DNA of 64,000 bases. Origin: Uloborus plumipes (taxonomy: Eukaryota > Arthropoda > Arachnida > Araneae > Uloboridae). The notes beneath the pieces were generated by a model. That model worked only from the letters and a program-made list of their open reading frames with translations, had not been told where the DNA came from and ran no database searches. Position 1 is the stretch's first letter. Every line of letters starts with the position of its first letter. Positions 1 to 58,800 of this stretch are shown here, piece by piece. Made by a program: the position numbers and the translations under genes. The stretch lies in contig JAXGGA010003014.1 in the NCBI GenBank assembly GCA_038373865.1, positions 1-64,000 on the forward strand. The letters run 5' to 3'.

Positions 1-43
1 GCCTCTCAAAACATAAAGGGGATACAGATGTTTTTCGTTACAG

Positions 44-216
44 CAGTGGAAGTGGTTGCAAATGAAGATTCTTTAAAGCAAAGATATGAAAGAGCCTTAA
101 TAATAGTAGGCAGCAGAGAGAATTACTTCTTCAAGCCATTAGACACGAAGGGTATATCAGTGAAGAAGGTTTCTGTGTTTGAAAAACCTTTTGTTGCCAC
201 TGTTGGAACATCGTAG
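44..216 (+). CDS. possible 3'-terminal exon of an unidentified gene
   Basis: A pyrimidine-rich stretch ending in TTACAG at 38-43 could be a splice acceptor. The open frame that follows (first full codon at 46) runs about 56 residues to TAG at 214-216, and AATAAA follows at 218-223. The peptide is mixed and coding-like (for example RYERALIIVGSRENYFFKPL) and is not low complexity. I do not recognise the family. The upstream exons would lie before the window. The very short 3' UTR and the single exon make this weak; it could be a chance open frame. It is upstream of, and on the same strand as, the galectin gene. Confidence 0.28.
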
Positions 217-630
217 AAATAAAGATTGTTATTCATGAAATTTTTATGCTTTCATTTGATAACAAATTATAAAATGTTGCGTAGATTTCAGAATAATGGA
301 AACCAAATATAAAATTTTTCCAACCACCAAGAGCTCGCGAGTCTTTTTTTGTCAAACTATGAATGAAAGTATATTTAAAGACATTTCAGTTTACTTTATC
401 GTAATTCCTATCGGTTGATGGAGGGGCTAGCAAATAATTACTAAAGAGTAAAATAATTATGCAGCGACTTTTCACTACCAAAGCATGCAAGCAATAGAAC
501 AATATAAAACTACCATTAAGTATTTGAATGTAATAAATAGGATACATTTTCATCTGCTTGTGAAGTATGATGCTGAATGAATCTCAAATTTAAGTTTCAA
601 AAGTTGATTTTAAAGTAAAGTTTTTTGAAA

Positions 631-1100
631 AAAACATGTAAGATTTTTATTTCAAAATAACAAGAAAACTTCCTTCTAATTTCTTGATCATAAAATCATC
701 ATGATGTTTTCATTATGGAAAAAAAATGGCGCAGTTGTTAACTGGTAATCCGGAGATATGACCTATTGATCATACCAACTGAAAAAACACGTATGATTTT
801 TTTATTCCAAAACTACAAAAAACACCCTCCTAATTTTTTATACATAAAAAGGGTATGATGTTGTCATAACAGAAAAAAAGTGTCGTGCATTTCTTGGTTG
901 GTAGTCCGGAGATATGACCTATTGATCATACCAACTGAAAAAACACACTTGAATTTTTTGTTCCAAAACAACAAAAAACACCCTTCCAATTTTTTATACA
1001 TAAAAAGTATATGATGTGGTCATCACTGAAAAAAAATTGGACAGTTCTTAGTTGGTACTCCGGAGATATGACCTACTGAACATACCAATTGAAAAAACAC
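631..1100. repeat. 155-bp tandem repeat, about three units
   Basis: The phrase CCGGAGATATGACCTA recurs at about 750, 906 and 1060. Between the occurrences are matching blocks: ACCAACTGAAAAAACAC, then AACAAAAAACACCCT, ATACATAAAAAG and GATGT-GTCAT. The period is about 154-156 bp and the units are perhaps 80-85% alike by eye. The first unit (from about 631) is the most diverged. It lies in the intergenic region upstream of the galectin gene. I see no coding capacity or inverted ends. Confidence 0.8.
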
Positions 1101-2536
1101 AAAATCTGACTTCAGACGACCATTGGCAAAATTCTATTTTTCAGAATCTCATTTTTGTCACTAATATTGAAGGAGAAAATAATTAGCTTTAAAATGATAC
1201 GTAAACTGGCTTAATTGAATGAAAAATGAGGAAGTTATAGAGCTTTTTCAAAATGCATACCAAAAATAAAAAAGCAAAAATTCTGAAAAAAATCAAAATT
1301 TCAAAAAATTCTACAACCCTAAATTTTTATTCAAAAAATCTAAAAAAATTAATTTAAGTTTATCTCATAGGTATCTATCCGTAAAAAAATATTGAACAAA
1401 ATCCGAGACATGACGGCACGGCCGACTATTTAAATTAGGCGATTTGACGTGGAATGAGCCTTTACTGTACATATAAACGCTTTGTTTTCTATTTTACTGA
1501 GAAAAAAAATCCCTTCCTGCATTATGAGGTTGCGTTACCACTTCAAGATAGGCCCGGACTGGTCATAAAGTTGACTGTGACATTTCCCGGCGCGATTTTC
1601 TGAAAATTCGTCATTTTGAAAAGTTCTTCTAATACAAAACAATATTTTTTAATACGGAACTAAATCAAGTGCAGTACTTTTTAAAGTAATTATTTAAAAA
1701 TACTTTGATCTCTATATCTTCATGAAACGTTTCCCTTTATGCTCATAAAGGCAACTGGCTCCCTTTATGTCCTTTGAAAACCCACGTTGGTAGTTATTTT
1801 TGGCTCCTCAAAACCGCGTTTTTAATATTTCAGTCAAAACATCTCCGTTGATAGGTCTTGAACTTTCTCTCTTTTTCTAAAGTCATCGAAAAAGCCTAAA
1901 AGTATATTTTTAGTCTTTAATGTCAAAACTCTGTTGCAAAGCACCAACCGGTCCCATTCAACGTGTAGATTGAAATTCGTTTTTATCTTAAATGTAGAAA
2001 ACTTTTTTAAGACATTCTCCGCACCTTGACTGTTCTCTTAAACTGCTCAAAGATAATCTAAAACGCCTTTTCCGAATAATAGCTTTAAAAACAATTGCAC
2101 GGAATGATACTCGAACCCCCTAGTTAACCATCAAAAATAGTCTAAAATAACGTCTAGAACAAGGGTTCCAAAAGTGGATGCCCCAGAGAGAGGCAAAGGA
2201 TGCCGCAAAGTATTCTTTGTGTTAATACGTACATTTACAAATTACAATAGAAATGAACCAGGGTGCCATAGTAAAAATTCCTCAAACAGCGCCGTGAATA
2301 GGAAAACTTTGGGATCTGACCTAGATTCAACTTAGATTCAACTAGATTTTGTCAAAATTAGGTGAAATATTTTCCCTTGTTTTGAAAGTTTTACCAGTTT
2401 TAAAAAGTTCAACCACGGCCCCCTATGCAAGGCTCATGTCTTCCCTATTTTAAAAATGTTTCCTGTGGCTTCGTTGATTTTTCCTGTATCATCCCCAGGA
2501 GGCAATATGGCACCCGCTGAGAAACCCTGCTCTTAC
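1101..2536. other. intergenic stretch, nothing recognised
   Basis: AT-rich sequence with no long open frame, no clear terminal repeats and no RNA gene that I can see. Confidence 0.5.
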
Positions 2537-3088
2537 CAGCGTTTCTCAACCTTTACACCCCGCTGACCGGCAAGAGCTATGGAAATAAAATTGCGGACCA
2601 GTGCTGTTTTAGGACCATTAATAATTACATACTAAGCAATCAACATTGCTGAAAAATTATGGAAAACTAAAATTAATCACAAAATTCACGTTCAAGATAT
2701 TGTATATGATATTATAATTGAAAGGGCAAAACGATAAAGGTGATATGTGACATTTTTTTTTTTAATTTCTGGAAAAAGCTTTCAGAGAAAAAATGTTGAG
2801 TAATTTTTAATGGATTTTTCTCAACGGGTAAAACGGGTCAAATTCTTAGTTACCAACTATTTCTGTGACTAAGGGGACATGATACTGATGGACTCACTCA
2901 TCACCTTCATCCATGGTAAAACGCAAGTTTCAAAAATTGTCACGTAATCCACTTGCCCCTTCAATTGTAGTGTTTTCTTTTTTTTTCTCTGAGTAAGAAA
3001 ATTTTTGAAACGTGAATGTACAAAAATCTCTAAGAACCACTCAAATTTTTCTGCCAACCGGCACCGGTCCACCAGTTGAAAATCGCTG
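2537..3088. mobile_element. hAT-type non-autonomous element (degenerate)
   Basis: The left end CAGCGTTTCTCAACC and the right end (reverse complement CAGCGATTTTCAACTGG) are the CAG-GGTTCTCAACC type of terminus used by many hAT elements. No convincing 8-bp target duplication remains (GCTCTTAC against CTCCATAC). The interior around 2665-2710 matches, in reverse orientation, the element at 14052-15361 (shared block: ATATTGT...AATTTTGTGATTAAT reading in that copy). It is an old member of the same family and has no transposase. Confidence 0.55.
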
Positions 3089-3390
3089 CTCCATACGATA
3101 GTACCTGCAATCTGCAATACTACTTTTTCCGTCTCACCAATAAAATCACTTCAGTCAAATCCACACACAAACACAGTGCAGGGATGTCATCAATTTTCAC
3201 GCCCGGTAGACAGACGCTGGAACCATGAAGTTGGGGCGAGCTTTCTTTTTTCGTCTCTTCTTGGCAGACGACGAACAAAGTCGGGGGAAGAATGTGTGCA
3301 TTGTGAGGGCGCCACCCGCGGAAAAGAGGGGGTCACTGCCCCCGCATATCCACCGGGGCGTTTGCCTGAATTGCATTCTTCACTGCAAAC

Positions 3391-50665
<47,275 letters not shown>

Positions 50666-51800
50666 TCCATGCATAATCGACAAGATAGAGGGGGAATATT
50701 TTGATCATCTAAATGTAGTTTAATATTAAGCACCTCGCTTAATCTATATTAAAGAAGAGAACAATTTTCTAATGACAAACCATTCATTATGTCTGTGATA
50801 ACTGAGGATTACAGGGCAATACAAGACATCAGCATTACTTTTTTCTATATAGTAAACTAAAATGCAGCAAAATAGGATGTTAGTTTTATTCAGCAAGTTT
50901 CATACATCTTGCAGATAATTTTGGAAACTTTTCTTAGCAATACAAATCTTAACTGCGTATTAGATGCTATGGCCTTTCCACATAACAAATTTTTACCTTG
51001 TAAGTAGAAGTTATGGTATGTTGCATTACAGAAAGAAAAAATAGATTTGGAAAGCTGCTGCGAAATTATTTTTAAATGATGCCATACAAAGTGCTGTACT
51101 TAATACTCTGCCCCTTTAAATTGGATGCAAAAACTTAACATTTATTGTACCTATAAATATCAAATTAAATATTCCACCAACAAAGATCTGTTTGAATACA
51201 GGTTGCATCAATAAACTTTCAATCTTCAAACTGTACAAAAGTAAAAAAGAGAAACTTCTGTTCTAAAATGTAACCTTGGTTGAAATTAGCTCGACCTTTT
51301 CTGTTGCTATTTTTCTCTCTATCTCGTCAAAGAGTAGACAAATTAGTGCGATTTCTATTTGCTGTGTATTGCTTCAAAATCCTGCTGGGTGATACTAATA
51401 AGCTGAATGTTCCTCGGTTGCCCCTGCACTGAGTTGCTTGATAATCATTTTCAAAACAAATAATAAATGACTGTTGGCATGAAGAACTAATTAATAGATT
51501 TTAATTATTGCTTCAAAAGTATAAAAAGTATACATTTTCAATCTTTACAATAAGAGAGTAGATGAAAATGCTTAATAAATATGTTCATAAGTTCAAGAGT
51601 GGTTTTAAGGATAGTTATGTTTGTTTAACAATTGTGCCATAGTACAGCACAGCAAATGAAATCGCAAAAAGAAGGGTGTAAATTATTCATTGCGTACTTG
51701 GTGCGTGGGGATTTTGATAGATAGATCTTTACACTCTTAAGACTGATCTATGATTGTACAAAGTCATGTAAAAAATATAATAAAGAAATTTTTAGCCAAA
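50666..51800 (+). other. galectin 3' UTR and gene end
   Basis: Unique-looking AT-rich sequence without repeats, containing several AATAAA hexamers (51210, 51462, 51779). The last is followed after about 20 bp by TTTCTTTGTCTTGTG, a GT/T-rich element. The UTR could be about 0.55-1.1 kb depending on which site is used. Confidence 0.6.
51779..51784 (+). terminator. candidate poly-A signal of the galectin gene
   Basis: AATAAA with a downstream T/GT-rich stretch at about 51810. Earlier AATAAA copies at 51210-51215 and 51462-51467 are alternatives. Confidence 0.5.
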
Positions 51801-51917
51801 CATGTCAGATTTCTTTGTCTTGTGCATATTTTAATTCAAAAATCACAAAATATTTTGCGACATCATGCAAATATTTTAAATAATACAAGCCCTTAAATTG
51901 CATATGAATGCTTAGGT

Positions 51918-52410
51918 ACACTAGGGTGTCCCAAAAAAACGAAAGTCGGAATTTTGTAACGCATACCCTCTTATATTTTTCCTTTTACATCAAAACAATT
52001 CTAAAAAAAGTTTCATGCAATTTGAACAACGGTAACCCGTGCCGCCTTGCGTCCGAAAGTGCGAACTAGCCCTTTTTCATTAGATCAAATCGAAAAAAAA
52101 AAAAATTTCGGAAAAACAAAATTTCATATTGATAAAACGCTTCCCCTAGATCCCAACATGTCAAAAAAAATCATTTATCCAAATTAAAAAATATTTATGT
52201 ACCCCTAACGAGGCTTAAAATTCATAATTTTCTTCAAAAAATAGCTTTTTTTTCTATGTATTTTGCAAACTACGAAAGATAAATTTTAAGAAATTATCAA
52301 GATGAAAAATATGAAGCATAAAGTATATAATTAGAGCTAAATATAAGTTTTTTTTCTCATTTTATATTTATTTCTCCCGGAAATTACTCAAAATTTAGGT
52401 TTTTTCAAGT
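51918..52410. repeat. one-ended GGTGTCCC repeat
   Basis: Starts ACACTAGGGTGTCCCAAAAA, a start shared by many arthropod MITEs. No matching inverted right end is visible, and the boundary is a guess. Confidence 0.4.
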
Positions 52411-52871
52411 TTTAAGTTAAATGTTTCCATTTTAAATAGTACTACATTTTATTTTATTATTCATCCGAAAGTATGTTCTTTAGTGATTTTGGAATTTGAT
52501 ATTTTCTTTAAATGTATCAATAAATAGGTACAATAAATAGGTCAATAAATAGTATAACTTAACAACCACCAACACGTTTCTAGTGGAAAGGGGGTTGGTA
52601 GGGACAAAAAAATCCCTGCAAAACCCTTCTTGAAATCCGGAAATCGCCACCCTCTTTTGATTGACGTTATCTCTCTCCGTAGGGCGTGACCCACCCATTA
52701 AAGTAGCTCGCGTTATCAGTTTTAGGCAAAATACAGTGCACACCAATAAATAAGTAGTTAAAATAAATAAATTGAAAAAAAAAATAAATAAATAAAAAAA
52801 ACTATGACAACGATTTATTTACAACATATATTTACTACAATATTACAGTACAATAAACATTACTAAACATA

Positions 52872-53164
52872 CTATCGTTTTAATGTTCGTTTATTGCAGT
52901 CAGAGTATTTACCATTTCGGTGCTCTTGGACGCAACACAACAAAAATTGTTTTTGCTCCTCATCAACTGTTAGCAAACCATGATAGTCCTGCATCATTTT
53001 TACAGCTCTTTCAGCTGTATGATTTACTGGTCTAAACCCTGAGATCATCCTTTTTCCTTCAAGGAATTAAGTGTTATTCGCCTATAGAGAAGGACTCTCA
53101 TTGAGAAAGCTATCATCAATTTTGAGCCTAGTAAGCAAAGGCTATCTTTTAAATATGAACTTAT
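52872..53164 (-). pseudogene. decayed coding fragment with an AER motif, origin unknown
   Basis: One minus-strand frame reads LKIDDSFLNESPSL, stop, ANNT, stop, FLEGKRMISGFRPVNHTAER, then AVKMMQDYHGLLTVDEEQKQ and FLLCCVQEHRNGKYSDCNKR, to TAG at 52872-52874. Two or three stops interrupt otherwise good protein sequence (one probably an old Trp codon). The V-N-x-T-AER-A-V and EEQKQFLL pattern reminds me of proteins repeated in spider genomes, probably mobile-element derived. I cannot name the family. It lies between the two convergent genes. Confidence 0.5.
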
Positions 53165-53587
53165 CAATTGTTTTATCAGCAAAATAATAAAATAACAGGT
53201 AACAAATATACGATATGAGGAAGTAACTAATTAAACAATTAGTTACTTCCTCCCTTCATTTTTTTCGATTCGGATCAGTACACAAGAACTAGTTTACACT
53301 TTCCAGCACAAGTCCGCATAATTTGTAATTTTTGAAATTACAATAAACATTTCCGACAATCATATTGATATTAAACATTTATTCAAATTTTTAAAAGAAA
53401 TTAGGTTCCCAGCACGAGGCATAAAATTTATATACTTCTCTAAATATTAGATTTTTTTCTATTTATTTATTACATCATTTGTGAATTTTAAATTGCAGAT
53501 CACTTAATGAAAATATCAAGTCCCAAAATCACGGACGAACAAACTTTCAAAACAGCATTTGCAGATCAACAATAAAAAAATGTAGTA

Positions 53588-54893
53588 GGGGAATGTGTGG
53601 CAAAGTGAAATAGCAGGGCAAAGTGAAATGGTGAAATATTTTCCCAGCTTACAGTGTGACCTATCTAACAATATTTTAACTAAGTTCCTACACAGATAGT
53701 TAATTCCTGTCAAAAAACAAGTAGCTCCAAAGATCAACGAAAAAATTATACAAGCCATTTTAAAAATTTGATACCTTTATTGTAATATTCGTGTGTTTTC
53801 AAAAATATTTCTTGTTATTATAAAAGGATAAGATTTTTGTAATTATCATCCAAACTATTAATTGAGAACTACTGATATCCAGTGCAGTCCTTATTTAGTT
53901 AAAATTAGGCATTTTTTGATTTTTAATGTTCAATGTAATTTGTGCTCGCGGGGCAAAGTGAAATCGTTCATTTCGTGTACTTATTCATTCATTTATTAAA
54001 TCACTCACGTATTTCTTCATTTATTAATTCATTTACATTCTTTTACTTAATTATTTACTCATTCATTAACTTATCATCATGGGTGCTTATCAATACAACA
54101 TAGCTCTAAAAAAATTATTTGAATGAATTCCATCCACATGGGCCCTAAATATCTGTTGGAACATATAATTTTTCTGCATCATACAATATTTGTGCCAATG
54201 GTCCACGGTAATTAGAACATGAATTACAATTGTTTTTAACTTATTTCATGCTAAAATGAAATAGGTGAGCTTTAAATTGATAATTCATTGCTAATCGTAA
54301 TCTTTATTGGAAAATACTCATACTTAAATGTGTTAAATTTTATCAATTTGGATGCTCAAACGCTTATCTCTATTACTCTATATATTCTAAATTGAAAGAA
54401 GATGGCCATTTTGAGACAAAAAAAATTTGAATTTTGAGCCTTTTGGATTTTTTTTAAATTTCAAAACCCCGCCTTTGTGAATTCTAGTGCATCAAGGAAC
54501 TTCTGCACCAAGTTTGATGAAATTTCGCAAAAACTGTATTTGTATAAGGAACAAACATACTTACATACATCCATTTTTATACATATAGATCACGACTAAA
54601 ACCAAGATTTTGTTTGTTAAGTTTAACTTACAATTCAGTTGTGTTAAAAATTTCATGAATTATCCGTACATTCAAATGCAAGTTTCGTCTAAGACATGCA
54701 AAAATTTCTAGTTTTGAAAATTTCACTAAAAATATTCATGATTGAATACTAAAACGTTTTTTAGAAGTTATTCAGTATTTTATGTGGTTGTAGAAAGCCC
54801 ACTAGGTATCCAGAAGTGTGTATTGAACCTTTTTGTACAGAAAATAAAGCTAACACAACTGTTTACTTGTGGGCATTTCACTTTGCTATGAGA
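53588..54893. mobile_element. second copy of the GGGGAATGTG element (no Tc1 insertion)
   Basis: Left end GGGGAATGTGTGGCAAAG after TA, with the same subterminal GGGCAAAGTGAAAT repeats as at 21653. Blocks at 53720-53790 (AGCTCCAAAGATCAAC) and 53800-54080 match the left and right parts of the first copy, joined without the 8-kb Tc1 insertion. The right end is degraded (CATTTCACTTTGCTATG, about 54874-54893). A further GGGGCAAAGTGAAAT lies inside at about 53951. Confidence 0.75.
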
Positions 54894-55382
54894 TAAAACT
54901 GTATGCTTTTCATTTCATCAGTGTCACCGTAGTACAATTTTATAATATTCAGTCCCAAAATGGTGGCATGCAAATGGTACTCCTCGTTTTGCACTGACAT
55001 GTGCTTGTAGCTAAATTCAATTGGTATTAAAAAAAAACTGAATAGAAAGAGTTTTTTTCAAAATAAATGTTACATTTTAAGAATTTTTTTTCAGTGTAAT
55101 AAGACTACATGGTGTGATTTAGTAGAAAATAGTAGAAATCCCACATTAAATGTAGTTAAATATTTCTTCTTTTCTTTTACAATTTAATTTATTCATTGTT
55201 GTTACGAATAGAATATACTAAAATCGAACTTATTCATGAACTTCTACAATTTTGTATTTACCACATTTGAGTGCACTATGATTATTAATAAAAAAAAAAA
55301 ATTCAGTTTCTAATTTACTATGAAACGAAAACATAAAAATAAACAATAAAATGCTGACAGTTTGAAAATATTCAAATATAAG

Positions 55383-55388
55383 TTTATT
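55383..55388 (-). terminator. candidate poly-A signal of the SAS-6-like gene
   Basis: AATAAA on the minus strand about 150 bp after the stop codon at 55537-55539. Confidence 0.4.
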
Positions 55389-55536
55389 CCACAAGTGATC
55401 CACACAAGTTTACGAATAAATTTCAACACAGAATAAAATTTCATTTTTTAAAAATATAACACATTTATACAAGAACAATTCATTAAAACTCGCATTCTAC
55501 ATAATGAATAATGACAAAATCAAGTAAAATTAATGG

Positions 55537-55828
55537 TCAGGTCTTTCTTGTTTTCCTTAAATTTTTATTATTGCTTGGCTTTTTAGCAGTACTATGCTTT
55601 AGGATACAATCATCTCTAAAAGCAGCACTTAAAGCACTTGGATCAATATCTAGATTTACTTCATTAGTCCTTAATTCTGTGTCTATTTTTGGACTGTTGG
55701 TAATTAATTGGTTAGCACCACAGGAGGGAGAGGTTTCATATGCCGAATCAGCTGCATAACTTGGTGTTTTAAGCGGTGTTTGTGGGGAATATCTGTTCTT
55801 CAGAAGAGTCTGTGGTTGATTCTCTTCT
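55537..55828 (-). CDS. Sas-6: SAS-6-like terminal exon
   Basis: The acceptor is a T-rich tract then CTTTAG, ending at 55829. The first A completes Arg, then REENQPQTLL-like coding to TGA at 55537-55539 (96 residues). Contains YSPQTPLKTPSYAADSAYET and a basic end (KKPSNNKNLRKTRKT). The S/T-P sites suggest regulation by cell-cycle kinases; that is an inference. Confidence 0.75.
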
Positions 55829-58800
55829 CTAAAGGAGTAAAAAAAAAAAAAAAAATCAGAGATAAAGTCTCTATTTATTTTAATGTTAATAGATGCTACT
55901 TAAGTAGAAGTTGTTAATATAAACTTAATAGTAGACAATTTGGGGGGAAAGATAACACAGGGGAAGAATTGGATAACTGCTAATCACGGTTTTAATTGAA
56001 TTTAGAATTAGGTTCCTATCTGAATGACATGACGATACTAGCTGTAGTTCACGGGTTATAGTAGTCCAGTTAGTAAAGCACGGTTCAATATTTCATCTAG
56101 ATTTGTTATGGTTGGGTAGTAACTATTGCTCCTCTTGTTATATAATAACTCTATATTCACAATACTATAAAAAAACAGTTTAACTTATCAAAAATGTTTT
56201 GATACTTTGGCAGTTTTGTCAAAGCAACAACTACCAGCACTATTTTTGCCTCCTGGCAGATCGGTTTAAATTCATAATCATATTCTATTATCCTGCCTTT
56301 TAAATTATTTCAAACAATTTTTTTCTTTAATTTTTAACTCACTTTTCCGGTAAAAGTAAAAATAAAACAAGGTTTGCTGCATCCCTAAAAAAATCTAAAG
56401 ACAAAAATTAATATAAAATATATTTATTAAACAAATATCAAAAAAGAGAAAAAATAGCAAGTAAGATTTTGAAATGGGAAAATTTGTGTCTGCTAGTCTA
56501 TCTGTTTGAAATTTGTCAGCATGTTCATAGTTTCCCTAAGTAATTTTAAGGACGTAGTTTAATCTGTGAAAAAAATTTTTAATTGAAAAATCTCTCTTTC
56601 TTTAAATCCATGTTCAATTGTTTAATTGGAACTTTATTTTTTTTGCCTTATTTTTGAACTGAGCAAAAAAGTTGAAGGAGTGAGCTTTTAGGGGAAGTTT
56701 TAATGAGATATAAATTCTGATCTAACACGTCACTTTACTTTTAAAATTAAAATTCCTCTTAGCTTTTTTGCCCTAAATTAAAAAAAAAAAAATTCCAAAA
56801 GAGGAAATAAAACAAAAAAATCTAGCTTAGGTGTTATACTTAGTTAATTAATAAAAATTAATCAATACAATCTTACTTTGGCATAAACATTATTGGCATA
56901 GGCATAAATCAATATTTCTTATTTTTACGAGAATTGCCACAAATCATTATTGGCTCTTTTACTTTCCTCCTTAAAGCAAAAAAGAAATGTAATGAAGTTA
57001 TGATCTTGACATACTTCTAACACAACATTTCATGGAGAAAAGATGTGACAACAGTAAGAGTAACTACAATTTAGAGATTTGTTTAACTGAATTAACATAA
57101 ATTTTCAATTAAAGCAATTTAGTGAAGTATTATTTAAGTTTTTCTTCATGGAATCATTCATATAGAAACTACCATTTAATTGGTAAATAATGCATAATGT
57201 ACAAAAAAGAAAATTGCAAACTTCTTTCTATTTGACGGTCGTCACTCCCGTTCAATATCCTCCATATTTTGCCTGCCTTCTTTAAAAGCTTTATGCCAGC
57301 GAAAAGTACTAGTCCCTGACGTTGCTATACATCACATATCAAGTCAAAGATCTCTAATGTGGACACGGACACTTGCAGATGATCACAAAATTTCAACAAC
57401 TGGCTGCGTTTTCAAGCATGCTTCAGTTCAATCACGTGATACTCAAAAACATGAAACTGTACATTAGGGCTGCAACATCGATGACAAAATATCAATATGG
57501 AAATAAGAGACATTGGTGGTATTGATACATCAAACAAAAACCATCGATGTTTTCCAACATTAATCTTCTTTTTCCGTATACTACGTACAAATTTGAGTGC
57601 ACAGCATCCCCTCGTTACATCTCGCCTTGTTTTATCTCTCACTTGGATATGTCACTTTTCCTTTATCTCATATCTACCATAAGCGACAAATTTTTTTGAT
57701 TGCTTTTTTTTTGAAACTTTGTTACTGAAACATTCACCCACATTAAAAAAAAAAAGTCAGAACAAATTAGCGATGCTTAAAAATGATCCAGCTCGAAACA
57801 TGGATAATAATCATAGTCAACTTTTACCAATTAGATTAATTTTGCAATTTTGGACAAACGATACACATAAATGCTTTCATAAATATAATCATCACATATT
57901 TTCAAGCACCTGTTTTGCTGAAATATAAAACATCAACATTGAAAATAACAGTGAGCTTTGAAAAACATTGACGGTTTTCACAAATAAGCGATTATGTTTC
58001 CAAAACATACGCCTTGGAAACATCCCGCCTTGTTTTACCTCTCACTTGGATGTGTCCTTTATCTCCCAAATACATATCATACATATCGACTATAAACGAT
58101 TAATCTTTTTAATGCTTTTGTTTTTGAAACTTTGTTACTGAAACATTCATCGACATTTAAAAAAAAAAAAAAAACAGTGAGAACAAATTAGGGATGCTTG
58201 AAAATTATCGAGCTCGAAACATGAATAACAATCATGGTCAACTTTTACCAATGAGATTAATTTTGCAATTTCCGACAAAGGTTACACATAAATGCTTTCA
58301 TAAATATAATTATCACACATTTTTAAGCACCTGTTTTGCTGAAATATAAAACATCAACATCGAAAATAACATCAAGCTTTGAAAAACATTGACCAATGTT
58401 TTCACAAAATAAGCGATGATGTTTCCAAAACATCAACATCAATGTCACAGTACTACTGTACATGCCATTTATGGGCCATTATGTGGCTTTTGTTAATACC
58501 AATTTTTATTAGGCTACAGGAATTAACATTCTGATGAGTGGTTTGGTGGCAATAAAATTAATCTTATTACTTATTGAACAGAGTATATAAGAGGTGCAAC
58601 CAGTGGGTAAAAAAAGTAAGCCACCACTGATCTACCAAACTAATGAAGATCATGTTTATACATTGTTATTGGAATAATCCTGCAGGAATATATAAATAGT
58701 TGTTGGATTGGTGGTAGTCTATTAAGGAAAGCTGGTCAAAAAATAATATTTACATTTTTCTAGCTGACATTACTTTTAATGAAAAAAAAGAGGGGAGTCA

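Noticed and set aside
631..1100. Repeat array considered as CRISPR
   Set aside because: Units are 155 bp, contiguous and diverged, without spacers, in a eukaryotic genome.
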